A DNA stretch of 64,000 bases, taken from assembly GCA_039654915.1 (NCBI GenBank), contig CM077600.1:25590953-25654952 (forward strand), written 5' to 3'. The translations under genes were made by a program, and so were the position numbers. The notes below the pieces were generated by a model, which saw only the letters and a list, made by a program, of their open reading frames with translations, made no database searches and was not told where the DNA came from. Below are positions 45,106-57,988 of this stretch, piece after piece. This stretch comes from Aquilaria yunnanensis. Taxonomy: Eukaryota; Streptophyta; Magnoliopsida; Malvales; Thymelaeaceae. Positions within the stretch are counted from its first letter, which is position 1, and every line of letters begins with the position of its first letter.

Positions 45106-48100
45106 TTAGTTGTAGACCATATATTTTGGTGTGGCACTAAACTTCTGGTACCCCTTAATAACTTTGTTCACAGCATCTAGAAAGTCCTTTTCCGTAACTG
45201 TCTTCCTCCTGGCTCTGATGGCGTACATCCCTGCTTCCGTACACACACTTCTTATGTCCGCTCCTGCAAATGAATATATAAGTTGCGTTAGAAGTGCGCC
45301 ACAAAATACTTGTGCACAAACAGAAGTCACCCCTGAAAAATCCTTACCAGTAGAGTTTGGACAAAGCCTAGCTAAAAGCTCAAACCGGATGTCCCTCTCA
45401 CAATTCATCGTCCTTGTGTGGATCTTGAATATTTGCGTCCTGCTCTCCAGATCAGGCAAACCAAACTCAACCTTACGGTCCAATCTACCAGGACGTAACA
45501 GTGCAGGATCCAATGTGTCAGGCCTGAAAATCGTTCAATAACAATACTTAAACTAGTTGTCACATATACCCTACAGAACCTAACACCATAATATCGATAA
45601 AACCAATACAGAGGAAGTGTTGAAACCCTAAACGCAAATTTAACCTGTTTGTAGCCATCAGGACTTTAATGTTACCACGAGCATCAAATCCATCAAGCTG
45701 ATTGACAATTTCAAGCATTGTTCGTTGTACTTCATTGTCACCACCCACACCATCATCAAAACGCGCACCTCCAATAGCATCAACTTCATCAAAGAATACA
45801 ATGCATGCTTTCTTTGAACGTGCCATCTAAAAAATATGCCATCAAAATGGCCAGATAAGGAGGCATACCAAGAAGCAAAAAAGAGTGATAAATAGAACCA
45901 CACAGCTAGGAAATTAGCAATTAATACCTGGAAGAGTTCTCGGACCATTCGTGCTCCCTCCCCAACATATTTTTGCACAAGCTCACTCCCAATCACTCTA
46001 ATAAAGCATGCATCAGTTCTATTAGCCACAGCCCGGGCAAGAAGTGTTTTCCCAGTTCCAGGAGGTCCATAACAGAGAACACCTTTGGGAGGATCAATTC
46101 CAAGCTTAACAAATTTCTCAGGGTGAAGCATAGGAAGCTCAACAACCTACAAGCATTAAGCACACTGATGACCTAAAGATTTATGTATCTTCCCACCATT
46201 TAATATCTTTCATTGTAGAGCAACAAGAGAGGTGCACCTGACTAGCCCAAAAATGAAATAAACTAAGGTAGAAGCTATAGCCTATTGAACACACACACAC
46301 ACACACAGAGGTGGCAAAAGACTAGACATACTTCTCTCATCTTCTCAATCTGTTCTTTGCAGCCACCAACATCATTGTAGGTCACATCCGGCTTCTCCTC
46401 AACAGTCATCATGGTCACACTTGGATCAATTTTGGGGGGCAGAGGAATTTGTATTTGATATTTGTTACGGTCCACACTACAACAGAGGAATGATTTTTTA
46501 TTACAGCCTTACCAAAACATACAAACAATAAGAGGGGGAAAACACCACATCATTATAAATTTCAAATATGACGATTCCAAGAAAACAAAACTTACCCAAC
46601 CCGCATGCCTTCTTCAATATCAGTGGGAGAGACCTTGTCACCGAGCCCAACAACAAACTGCAGGTCAAGGAAACAAATGAAATTAATTGAAAATGATAGT
46701 TCAGGGATGCATCTCTGTTAGAGGGAGAAAATCCTTGTCTGCTACTGGTAAAGTATTGAGAAATTAAATACTGAGCAGACAAACTCTTGTTTGAATGTTA
46801 ACCAAAGCTGAACATATCAATAAGAAAGGTCTGGTCACACACCTTGGCTATTTGTTTGACATTAATCACATATTTAGCATCGTCTGTGTTGGGATTGATT
46901 ATCTTTGTGCATCTTGCGACCTGAATGCAATAACAGTCAATATCTATAAAACCTGAATATAAAAGAAATGCACTCCACCAAAAATTCTTAGGGAACGGAA
47001 AAAGAAAAACACCTGAAGGGGTTGCTCCTCCTGCATCATCTGCTTATCTGAGACAAGATCCCACTGGCTTGGTGCAGCTAAACCAGTGTCAGATTCCTTG
47101 ATGCCTATTTCACAGCAGATAGTACAGAAACACATCTTAACAAATTGTGACATAAACTATAACTCGCAGGGAAAAAAAATCAAAAAGAAAAACACAAAAA
47201 ATTGTGACATCAATGATAATGCAACTCAACAGTGCATAGCAAAGAGAGTTCTGCTAACCAACAGAAGGCTTATTTGGTAATAGGTGGTAATACTGTGTAA
47301 CTCAATGGCTGCAGCAGCCAAATGTGAGCTAGTCCTAACATATCATGCACCACATTTCTACAAGGCAATGCAGAATATAAAAGTAAACTATCAAAAGCTA
47401 ATGGCTGAGAACACCTAGCATCCTCTTTCCTAAAACTGCAGTGTAACATATTCTAGATTACAAAGTGTTTGCATCATTAGGTACTCTTTACAAGTCAAAC
47501 AACTCCAAAATGAAACAAAAAGAGATACAGAAAACCAAATAAGAAAAGGGTAACAATAATCATACTCAGTGAGCTCAAACCAAGCTTAGACTAAAAAGAC
47601 ATACCACATAAATCATTCACTTTTTTGGCCATCTCTTTGATTTCTTTCTCCACTTTCTTTATGCTTGTGGAATATGGCCCCAAACCCTGTAGAAACAACA
47701 AAATTGCAAGAGAAATTTTCAATGCTTGCCCAAAATTATTACCATGCGCCTTAATGAGTATTGCATTGGACTAAAGCTAGATGCCATAGCTAAGTAAACA
47801 AACAGTCAGTCGAATAATAGATCGAGATCAAAGAAACCAACCGAACCCACTTGTTTAAAAACATATTTGGTGCAAACCGACCTCGCCTAGTTCTCATCTA
47901 AAATAAATCTAAAACCCCAGGCAGCTTATTGTTCTAACAGAACGAATTTTTCGACAGAAACAGGCTCTTCATCTAATCGAGACAAACAAATCGGAAGCTA
48001 GGGTTTTCGGGCAGACTTACATAGGTCTTGAGGAGAGCGATGTCGTCCTCGTCGAGAGGGCGAGGATTCTTCTCATCCTTGAGCTCCTCTGGTTCTGCCG

Positions 48101-48107
48101 CCGGCAT
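45106..48107 (-). CDS. RPT1: 26S proteasome regulatory subunit 7 (RPT1), AAA-ATPase
   Basis: 426 aa, the usual RPT1 length. Exons in coding order: 48107-48021, 47686-47605, 47104-47013, 46920-46843, 46657-46596, 46476-46332, 46146-45928, 45826-45645, 45523-45348, 45263-45106; total 427 codons with no stop. One of six ATPases of the 19S base ring, which unfold substrates and feed them into the 20S core. N-terminal helical coiled-coil region ([17 protein letters not shown] at about 38-54), OB-like domain, Walker A GPPGTGKT at 209-216, Walker B with [10 protein letters not shown] at 266-275, and the second-region arginines in [10 protein letters not shown]. The C-terminus KYMVYN lacks the HbYX motif, as expected for RPT1. 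A repeat element lies about 140 bp upstream. Confidence 0.97.
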
Positions 48108-48247
48108 GTTGATCGATTAGCTTCTGATCGAAGACTCGTAGATGCGATACTAATTTATTGAAAAATAGCTGCCGCTCCGATTTATATTTTCCCAAAGGTT
48201 TCGTGACCGAGGGGTTGAAGAGTTTATTGAAAAGATTTTAGAATTGG

Positions 48248-48690
48248 CAAAAAAATAACAAATAAGCCATTAATGTTTTCAGTTGGCCTGCTTCGAACTA
48301 CTAATATTGTTTTAAACCAAATAAACCACTGAAGTAACTTGTTGAGTTAGCTCAAATTGGTTAGCGGCAATTCATTGGAATATCGGTTTTTAGCTGAGAT
48401 ATTCCGTTTTTACTAAGCCAAAAACTACAAAATAAACGCCTAAAATTTTTATGTTGACCCAATTAGACCACTTGTATTTATTTTTGGGCCAAATAAACTA
48501 CTAATATTTTTAAATAAGCTAAATTGCCCATTCTTCATTAACTTTAATGCTCTTTTTTCTACATTTTACAACAATCAAGGTTAGTATTTTGTAGATAAAA
48601 TTGGAAATATTAGAGGTTATTTTGTTATTTACAGAGAAAATAAAAAAAATTGTGATTTATTTCATTATTTTTGTCTTTTGTTAAAATATG
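48248..48690. mobile_element. Copy related to the 40564-41312 Mutator-like element, upstream of RPT1
   Basis: Begins GGCAAAAAAATAACAAATAA and contains AAATAAACCACTGAAG, TGACCCAATTAGACCACTT and CCAAATAAACTACTAATATT, all close to words in the 40564-41312 element. The right end has a degraded inverted match. No clear target duplication. It lies about 140 bp before the RPT1 start codon. Confidence 0.6.
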
Positions 48691-48764
48691 AGATATTCTA
48701 TTTAAATGGTTCTCAATGAATTCCTTCACTTACCAAAATGAGCTAAAAGTTATAACACTTAGAG

Positions 48765-49495
48765 CCAATTCAGTTGGATTTAATCTAACTCAAGTTGGGG
48801 GTTTTTCCTGCCCTTTTTACCGATTGGTCCCAGACAATTCTAAGTTCACCTCAATTTTAGCCAAAATCTCAAGTTTGCCATCCTACCCAACTCATCATCT
48901 CTTGCTCTTCAACCATGCCCAACTCGGCCGCCGCCCACCCATCCTTCCCTTGCATCCCGCCCACCACACCAGCATCACCTCCGCACTATTCCTTCATCGA
49001 TTTGCTGCCGGAGACACGTCATTGCACAGCAGAGCATCAGCCCCTCCAATCCTATCTACTTGGTTCTCTTAACAGCCATTTGTCCCTCCCCCTCATAATT
49101 CACTTGATGCCGTCGTAGTTGCGACTCACTACGCCACTCGCATCGTCTGGGATCGCTCATGTGGGACTGAACCTAATTACTGCCAAGTGCTCATCATAAG
49201 CAATGGTGATTGGTAGATCAGGTAGGCCCAGCGGCAAGGAAACTGTGGCTAAGGTGGTCGAGGAGTGTTCGTGGGGCTGGGGTACACAGCAGAAGATGAA
49301 TGATGTGGCGAGCTAGGGGCTTGTGAAGTGGATTGGTCGGAGCAGCATGCAATGGGTAGTTGGTAAATAGGTGGCATTTTTTAAAATAATTTGAAAATAG
49401 GGGTGTCTTCCAAATCAGGTCAAAGTTGACACCCAAGTCAACATGAGAATCTGCATGCTTAAGTTGGATTAAGTTTTGCCAAATTGGCTCTTATA
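48765..49495. mobile_element. Inverted-repeat element of uncertain class
   Basis: The left end AGAGCCAATTCAGTTGGATT and the reversed right end AGAGCCAATTTGGCAAAACT match imperfectly over about 34 bp. The middle is more GC-rich than its surroundings (48900-49330) with proline-rich open frames, and could be captured gene sequence; I do not recognise it. Confidence 0.5.
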
Positions 49496-49499
49496 AAAT

Positions 49500-51608
49500 G
49501 ATTACATCGGGTCACAAAAACTGAGAAATCATTATCCTCGGCCACCATCATTATCCATGGAAGCAACTTCAGCTTTAAGTCTGCCTTCATCTTTCTTGAG
49601 ATCCAATACTATTATTGATGTGAGATGTGATATATCCAGGGATAAAGGGAAATGTTGGATAACGAAGTTTTAAATATTGAATCTAGAGTATAAAGAGAAA
49701 GAATGTTCCATAATTGATCAAACTATTAGTAAATTTCTCACCATGACAATGAAGTTAGCACATTTCGATTATTATAAGCTAAAAGTATCAATTGTATCAA
49801 AGTTCAAAAAGATAATTGGGAGGGGGGGTTTGTAATATTTTCATTGAATTTTAACTGCTAGTTTATTTAATCATTTAAATAATGTTATCATTTTATTTTT
49901 CCCCAAAAAAATATTAGTGTCCGATCCGAGATAATCCAAGAAAAATAATAATTTTTTTATTATTTTTATTTTTAGAGTTCTTGTGGGACCATTGGGTTAC
50001 CCAGTTTGGTCCCTTAATTGGTCTCCAGATTTCAATTGAGCCTAAAGGAGTTATTAGCTACACAATTTGACCCAAAAGGTTTTGTAATGATTTTGATTAT
50101 CTAAAACTTATATAAAGGATATGATCAAACTACCATGATTGCTCAGGTATAAGTTATAACTTGTACATGTGCATTTATTCCCTTTAAGAAACCAGCGGTT
50201 GATTAAGTACATATAGACTGGGGCTCGTTTCAAATTACCCACCTTTTCTTTTGTATGATTCCATGGAGAGACCTTACTCTCTAATTATCATTTCATTTTA
50301 GTTCATAACCTATTAATTATTGTGTTTTAATCCTAAACCAATTAAAAATATTTTATTTTTGCCTCCCACTAGATGAAATTCATTGATTTGAAACAACCTT
50401 TTAATATCAAATTTTCAAATCCTACTTTAAATTATTCAATAAGTGATAATTTAAAGTGTTCATTAACTGTTCAAAAATTATTATACAATTTAAATTTATT
50501 GAAAGATTATTATCAAATAATTTATGTTAATGAAAACAATTGCATTGTGTTACCACATTACTTCCGTTGGATGACCAAAACAAAACGCTTTTAATATGTT
50601 TCCGACAGAAACAAAATGTTCTTTAAAAATCTTGGACCTAAACAGAGCATCCAATATATCAGAGACTTAAACAGAATAGTAATTAAACATAGGGACCATT
50701 CACATAATTTACCCATTGGTTAAAGTATTTTTCTTTTTTAATTAAAGTCTTAAATATTCTTGCAAGCAGCAAAAAATTACTCTTAAAAAAAAAATTTCAT
50801 GCAAGGTGCAACCATTGATGCCAAAAAGAAAATCCAATTGCTCTTCATATTAATCAGACACTAAAACATTATGGTGGTTTGAGTAAGAAGGATGATGCTA
50901 CCATGACTTCACAAAAGTCATTTGTTGCATGAGCTTAGCATAAGTTGCCCCTTAGAAATTGGATCTTAATCATAGCTACCATTTCTCACATTAACTAGTT
51001 TTCACAACCGCTACCTAGGTTTCCAGGTTTGCACTTGAGCTAACTTATAAATTCTCCAGCCATGTTGTCTCCTTTTTGGCCTTTTTTATTACCCAAATCG
51101 GATCTATTCAAACTTGGCCTCCTCTGATATTTTAATCCCTTCTCTTGGTCTTGGCAATCTCTTCAAGTCCCTTAGACAAACTTAGTTTGATTGGCAGGAG
51201 TAAGCTAAGAAAATTGTCTGTGTATTTTGCTCCTTTTTGGTTGCAAGATGATTGCCTTTCTTGCTCTGTGCTTCATCAATGACCCTTCATTCCTCCATCA
51301 ACTTGAGTTTGATACTTCTCAATTGAATTTGGCAACCATCAATTCAAGACACCCACAAAAGGTTGGATCCTGAATTCCAAGTGCTACAAATGTTTCCTAA
51401 CCTATCTCTGCATGGACAGCTCAAGGAGATATTTGTCATGATTCTAGTTGTTGTCCCATGTCGTTTGGGGTTTGTTGCATGCGGCATTGGACACAGACCT
51501 GCTATACAGAAGGTTGAACTGAGGATACAAGAATATCCTAGTGTTGTAGAGGTTGTGGATCGACTCCATCCAGGGCTACCTCCAAGTGCTCGACTATTGT
51601 CTTCAAAG
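49500..51608. other. Intergenic DNA with weak repeat remnants
   Basis: AT-rich. Phrases such as GGTCCCTTAATTGG (about 50010) and ACCATTCACATAATTTACCC (about 50696) resemble element ends, but I could not define borders. 51363-51623 is open on the plus strand but has no motif I recognise. No supported gene. Confidence 0.45.
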
Positions 51609-52640
51609 AAAAATAATGAATAAATCATTAATATTGTGCTATTAATTCGATTCACTTACTAATGTGTTTTAGGTCAAACAAATTATTAATGTTTCTGAGT
51701 TTGCTTAAATTGGTCACTCTCATAATTTTTGTCATTAAATCTAACAGAATCTTAGTGTAAATATCAAGTTTAGTTACCTAAATTTTCTCCTTCTGTTCAC
51801 AGTGCCTTTAAAGTTTATAGTTCTAACATTTTAACCATATTCTCCACTTTATTATATTCCCTTGAGAGCCTTTGTCCGGTACCACCTTCTCCTTCCGCTT
51901 GACAAAAGATCCTTGGCTTTGTGAGTTAGAAACTTGAGTGCCTAAATACGATGGAAACAAAGAAAGGTAAGAAAAAGGCGGCAGCTTGACGAGCTCAACC
52001 TTAATGGGAAAGAGGTTGATAAAAGATTCCAACATGATTTTGGCCTCAGCAAATCGATGAAGAGCGGTACCAATGCTCCCAAGATACTCGACATAAGAAA
52101 CTAGGGCAATTATGAGAGAGTCTTTGGAATCAATTGCTTGCTTGATGAATTACCCCTTTCCTTGGACAATTGAAAGGCTTTTATTTCTTAGCTTTGGAGT
52201 CAGCACCACCCATTTTTCACAAAAATTGATTGGCCATATCACCAAACCAACCTCATTTTTTAGCGCAAAGACAAGTTGGCCAAAACTAAAAACAAAAACC
52301 CCTAGCTTAATTTGATGGAGCAAACAAATCTCAAGTCTGCACAAATTGAGGAATATGAAACATATTCTGCCTAAAGAATGTAATTGGGGAAGATGATTAC
52401 ATAATTGTGTAATTAGAAAAAGGTAACTTATTTGGATTGTTTAAAGCTATTTTGTCAGTTTCTAAAAGATAACGGTGGGGTTTTGTAATATTTCAAGAGT
52501 TAAGTGAGTGACTTGGGTCATTTGAATAAAATTATTTATTTATTCACCTATTTTGAATAATTTTAGTCATTTTTTTTGGGAAAAAAAACATTAATGGCGA
52601 ATTCCATGAAAAAGCATTGTAACCCTAGCATTGTAGAAGT
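51609..52640. mobile_element. Larger relative of the 40564-41312 Mutator-like element, with unidentified insert
   Basis: Shares with 40564-41312 the left-side words TTAAATCTAACAGAATCT and CAAGTTTAGTTACCTA and the right-side words GGTTTTGTAATATTTCAAG, AGAGTTAAGTGAGTGACTT and TATTTTGAATAATTTTAG. The middle (about 51830-52350) differs and contains a minus-strand open stretch with LESFINLFPIKVELVKL, possibly a captured gene fragment that I cannot name. Borders are approximate. Confidence 0.6.
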
Positions 52641-52668
52641 TTCAATTTAAAGTTCAATGAAATCAATT

Positions 52669-53770
52669 GGGTAAATGACACTTATCATCTTTGAATTAAG
52701 ACTCATGTTGCGGATTCATCCTGAAACCACAAAATGTTATTTCTTTCGTCCTCTAACTATGAAATTATTGCACTTAATGTCTTATCGTTAGATCGGGCCA
52801 TTAAAAATTAACTGAATGAGCATTTGGTGGGGGAAAAATGCATAGTTAGTCCTCAAACTAACTAAAATTTTCTATTTAAGTCCTAAACCTTTAAAAATTT
52901 CTAGTTTAGTCCTAAAACATATCCATATTATTTTTTGGGTCACTAGAGCCGTAGAACTTTCCTCCTCCTCCTCGATCTCCAACTTCCGATGGCGATAGTA
53001 GTGGCTACAAGGCAGAGCTAGTAAGGTGGGTTGTTGCTTCTAAGGGTTTCGTGTAGATGAAGAGGGCTTTGAACATCGTGATGCAGATGAAAGCGAAAGG
53101 AGATCCCAATAACGGTTTCATGCAAGATTGGCTGAAATCTTGCAAGGGCAAGTACGGCAACGAGCTAGAGGAACTACAACAGGCCATTGAAGCAATGAAT
53201 GTGAAAGATTTCTCGACTGTGCAGACGAATCTGAGTGCCAGCATCACGTATTTCAATGATTGTAATGACATGTTCAAGGGCGAGATCGGTGATAAGATAC
53301 ATTAGGAATGGGACCTGTTGAAGCAAATCAACGAGAATCTAGCACAAATGATAGACTTGGACAATGTTGTGTGAACATTAGGGTAGATGGGTAACCATTA
53401 GAGTTGGAATGGAACATGGACAACGGCGGCTGGGCAATGACTGGACTCACAAGTTAAGAGCTTGATGGAGACATGGGCGAAGAGCACGAAGTTTGGGTTG
53501 TGAGCGGTGGAGAGCAAAAAATTCAAGGGCAATGCTAGGGTCTAACTAAGGTTTAGGACTCAAAAAGAAAAATTCAATTAACTTTGGGACTAACAATGCA
53601 CTTTTTCCTCACCAAATGCTCATTTTGTTAATTTTTAACGACCCGATTTAACAGCAAGACGTTAAATGCAACAATTTCATAATTAGGGGACAAACGAAAT
53701 AATATTTTGTAGTTTCGGGACGAATCCACAACATGCATCTTAGTTCAAGGACGATAAGTGTCATTTACCC
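52669..53770. mobile_element. Pack-MULE: Mutator-like element carrying a PMEI-like gene fragment
   Basis: Flanked by a perfect 9-bp duplication, AAATCAATT, at 52660-52668 and 53771-53779. Terminal inverted repeats start GGGTAAATGACACTTATC on both ends and extend roughly 190-240 bp with scattered differences. There is no transposase. Between the repeats lies coding-like, GC-richer sequence with a pectin-methylesterase-inhibitor-like frame, so this is a non-autonomous gene-capturing element. Confidence 0.9.
53057..53374 (+). pseudogene. Captured PMEI/invertase-inhibitor-like fragment with an internal stop
   Basis: The frame from 53057 reads as the middle of a plant invertase/pectin methylesterase inhibitor domain: WLKSCKGKYGNELEELQQAI, then FSTVQTNLSASITYFNDCND, which carries the typical cysteine and the alanine/serine helix pattern. 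A TAG at 53303-53305 interrupts it, but the same frame continues with helix-like sequence to a TGA at 53372-53374. The signal peptide and the first cysteine pair of a normal PMEI are missing. It lies within the Pack-MULE and is probably not functional as an inhibitor, though it could be transcribed. Confidence 0.7.
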
Positions 53771-54120
53771 AAATCAATTTCATCCAATTCGTCCAAAACT
53801 TTTAACTGAGCTATCAATTCCCATAACTCAAGCTAGTATCAATAAAACTGCAATGAACTCCTCAATTTCTTTATTTCTTATTTTAGACTCTACAACTAGT
53901 AAACTAGATGGAATATGCTTTCACAATTTTAAAAAATTACAGTTTAATAAGTATTTAGGAAAAAAAATACAAATAAAGAAAAGACGACCACAATTATCTG
54001 AAAAATAATTGCAGTTCAACGATATAATTTAGAAAAAAAAAAGATCAGTGAAAAATAAATTTACCTAATTTGAATTTGGCATTCGTTGTAAAAGGGACCT
54101 GAAAAGAATAATGCTTTCAA

Positions 54121-56681
54121 CTACAAATGATCTCTAAACTTCAAAACATCAATCTCATTCAAACAAAACCTCCTGCATATATCAGCAACAACTTCTTTTC
54201 TGAGACCTTCGTTTTCGTGCCCATCCCCAAGAAGGTCCTCAAGATCCTTTGATGGCTCCAACACCTGCTTGTTGTTTGCATCCAAAGTTAGCGACACAAA
54301 TAGAAAACATACACCATTTCCCATCTGTCTAAACCAAACAACTATCAAAAGTATAATGTTATGACAAGTAATGGCCAATGCTAGGCAAGTGATGTTAAGA
54401 CAAGTTATTTTCCTGGTGATATTTGATATTGGGCAAAGAGTAATAGAACTTTTTCAAATGCCAAACAACAGCCATTTGAACTCCTGTCCCCAATCCCCAT
54501 CCATCTAAAAAAGCAACTTACCCATGGAGAATCTGGTGACTGCTTAGTTTCATGCTTGGAAGCATCACCTTCAGATGTTTTACGCTCTTCACTTTTCAGG
54601 GTGATTGAGTTCTGCACTGGTGAGTAATTAGAGACTAATTGGAGGAGCTTCTCACTTCCCTGCATTACCAACATAATGTATTGAAAAGGTGAGAGATGAG
54701 TTGAAAAATAAAGAAAACACATACCAGGAAATAAAAACTGCACATAATACAGCTAAAATTTAATTTGCTAAAATTATCATTGTTCCTCACTCGGCTAAAG
54801 GACTACATCATCTCACTCTATGAAATAGCTCAAAGTTAGTCATTCGCCATAGCCACAGTTCCTTCTAGCAAGGAAAAATCACAGCAACATATTATTGACA
54901 GGAAAAAAGCTACAAAACAAGGATGATCAGGAGAAAATGAGCACATTTCCATATGCAGATCATCTACAGAACCAAACAGTCAAATGTTTGAATCGGAGTG
55001 TAATACAAACAAATATCTAATCAGAAAAGCAAAGAACAGGTCAACATGGTAAAACATTCACAGTTAAACACATAGAACAACTAAGTATGGTAAATAAATT
55101 GATTGATTATGTGACATAAAGAGTTGAAACTATGATATTTAGCTAGAAACAATTTTATAGCCAAAAACCACAAGCAACTAGTTTTTCCACCACCTTTTTT
55201 TGTTTTAAATACTTGTTTAAAATATTTATCTGAACAGGTTTTTTTCAGCTTCCATTCTTATAGATCAGCAAAATTTTGCAGTTCCCAAGGGCCAAGTACA
55301 TTAAACAGACCTTTAAAGCCCGCCAGTGTGAGTAAGTACGAAATAAGATCCAAAAAAATGGGACGTTGGGCAGAGGTAAAATCTGAACATGAAAGAGGAC
55401 AAGTGAGAACGAAATGCAGTTTAAAGGAAAATGGAATTTGAGACACTATAAAATGTAAAACGACTAAGCAGTTTGAAGGTCATACAAACGCTACATACGT
55501 ACAGAAAATGCAGAAGCCAGTGGAAGCAATGAAACTGATCCATAGAAGTATTTCTTGTGGATAACATTCCCCCTGATGTTCAAAAAGGAGTTATCTTGTG
55601 AAAAGCAAGCAATATTCAGGAAAAAAAATGTCAAGAAAAACTACTCTAGCAACAAATAGCGATGACAAAATAAACAAAAGCAGTCCTCTTATCTCCAGCA
55701 GATCAAACAAGAAATAATATAGGCGGGGGCAAAGCAAATTACCTCATAGCTATATGCCGTAACCTTCGACGCACCAATCGTCCATTTAGACTGTCAAAAA
55801 TGGAAAAATCTGTAACCTCTAAAATGCACATGTGGAACTACAGCACAGGCCAGACATCCATAAGCAGACAATGGAGTGGGGAGAGACAAATCACAGGTAT
55901 TCCATCTAAATGTAGGTGGTCATTTTGATTATGGAAGAGAAGGTTCATAAAAAGAAACATTGAATAAATCTACAGATTCCTGATCACCCAATAGGCAACA
56001 TTATATGATTTGAAGCCTTGCATATATACCTAATATCAAATCCAAAAAAAGAATCCATGACATCAGATACCAAAGTACAGTGATAAAATGTGAATCCAGA
56101 GCTGGAGAAAATCAATTCTATATGTTGAAACACGGTAACAAACCTGGAGGGATATGTAATTTGAATACTAGTAGTGTCCTTGGGTATAGATCTCAACAGA
56201 ATCTCAGAGGGCTTCACCCGAGCCAAAAGCCGCAAGCCCAACCTACAGAAAAAGCGCAACCCAGAACAATTAACACAAAATATCACCTCAAGACTCGACG
56301 CTAACTAAAACCCTTCCGAACGCCTAATCAATACCCATGAAGCTTCTTCTTAAATGTCCCCTCAGGAGCTCTCTCCAAACCAATCCAGGCTCTGTTCATC
56401 TATCAAAACCCGAAAACGATAATCAACAAGGAGGCCAGCGAGGGAAAAAGCCAAAAGCAATTGAAATAGAGACTACGAGAAAAGACCTTGTCAGCGATGA
56501 AATCCGAAACAAGTTCGGCATTGACGGCCAGCGGCTTAGATTCGGAAGAGATCTTTCTCCAGAGCTCTTTCAGCGAGGAAGGGACCTGGGAGGAGGACGA
56601 TTCCGGCGCTGAAGGATCAATCGACCGGCCGAAGCACCAGCTCCTCCCTCTGATCGGGAACACAATCAATCGCGCCCTCAT
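54121..56681 (-). CDS. Mitochondrial K+/H+-exchange-related protein (Mit_KHE1 family)
   Basis: 276 aa from eight exons in coding order: 56681-56487, 56399-56335, 56242-56144, 55790-55743, 55572-55503, 55382-55311, 54659-54522, 54264-54121; exactly 277 codons with no stop. Begins MRARLIVFPIRGRSWCFGRS; the middle reads LGLRLLARVKPSEILLRSIP, SLNGRLVRRRLRHIAMRGN and KKYFYGSVSLLPLASAFS; then the hydrophobic LPLPNVPFFWILFRTYSHWR followed by GSEKLLQLV, which I recall as the hallmark of the family linked to mitochondrial K+/H+ exchange in yeast. The C-terminal third is acidic and variable and ends KFRDHL. Family assignment rests on memory of that motif. A Pack-MULE sits 340 bp past the stop codon. 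Confidence 0.8.
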
Positions 56682-57988
56682 GACTCGAGAAACCAAAAGA
56701 AAGAGAAGATTCTCAACCCGTACGAACTCTAAAATGGTGTGTATGAATCTTTCAGCGAGGTGGACAGTGAAAAGCGAATGGAATGAAGAAATCTGGGTGT
56801 ATATTCGAAAGGCAAAGTCTTGAGTGATGAATCAAGAAAGCGGTGACGTGGAAGTTGAGAGGAGAGAGAGAACGAATCGAAACGAAGATAAAACGAGACG
56901 GATGGAGGTTCGGGGCTTAATTAGGATTTAGGACAAACCGTCTTCTAAGCGGCGGCGGCGCGCCTCTATTTCCAAATTCCAGTCCTACTACAGCTCCTGC
57001 CTGGCTGCCTGCTTTGCCGAATTGGAGTTAAATATCACCAATAGGCTTTCAAATTATACTAAGAGCTTCACATTTGCCTCCAATCTTTGGTGTATGCCAA
57101 AGTTTACAAACGTAATTTTTTTTTGTTGGGTCCCTTCTTGGTTTTGTGTTTGGCAATATTAGCTTTTATATACATCATACATGTCAAATTTTAGAACAAT
57201 TTATGAAAGCCACAAAAAGAAAATGAAAAAAACTTATAAGCTGCATTATTGAGTAACCCTTTTTGAGCTCAATGAGCTCGATTAGAAGTGGGAGGACTCC
57301 GACCCGAAGTACTGGGGAAGGAAAATACTCATTCGTGGGACTTTAAACATGACCAAAGAAACTCAAACTTTCCCGTAGGTTACTACGTTAAAAATATGAC
57401 AGACTGATCATTAACTGTGTAAATAAACTTTTTAAGTACGAAGATTTATCATCAAACACAGATATATAATCGAAAGAAACGTATGCTGGAAAATTCAAAG
57501 CCTCTAGTTTTCACAGTTTCATGTTGACTAGCACGAAAAACCTGCTGCTACTATTTCCAATATTCAATATGAATGTAGGATTCTGATTTTCGATTATCTA
57601 TCTGCAAAAGAGTACGCCAATGTGAAGGATATGTTCTGGAACCAAAATACTAATTCATAAACATGGATGGCTCTTTCCCCACATAATCTTCTACTCTCAA
57701 AACACACGAGTGCAGGCTTCGCCTGTATGTCAAAACGAGTCCACATGGTCGCTCTGCGCTCCTTTTCAACCAGCATACCTTGTCAGTGAAGGAACCCAGT
57801 GGCAAAACAAGGAAACAAGGCCAGGTATGAACCCAGGGTAAGAATGAACATTTAAATTGAATGGCTGTTATCGCACAATACGCATTGGGGCCTGTCAAAA
57901 TCTTCAGCTAAAAGACCATCTCAGCAATGAAAACCATCGCAGAAGCAAAGCTTCAAAACAAAATACTGAAGCATATGTTTCTTCATTC
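56682..57988. other. Promoter of the KHE-related gene and 3' region of the O-fucosyltransferase gene
   Basis: On the minus strand the purine/GC-rich stretch at 56700-56980 is the likely leader and promoter of the KHE-related gene. From about 57550 to 57988 is likely the 3' untranslated region of the upstream gene. The middle is AT-rich with no gene. Confidence 0.5.

Noticed and set aside
44816..45109. 97-codon plus-strand open frame
   Set aside because: Lies in the 3' region of convergent genes and has no motif.
48716..49118. Proline- and histidine-rich open frames
   Set aside because: Inside an inverted-repeat element, overlapping in two frames, with no known domain.
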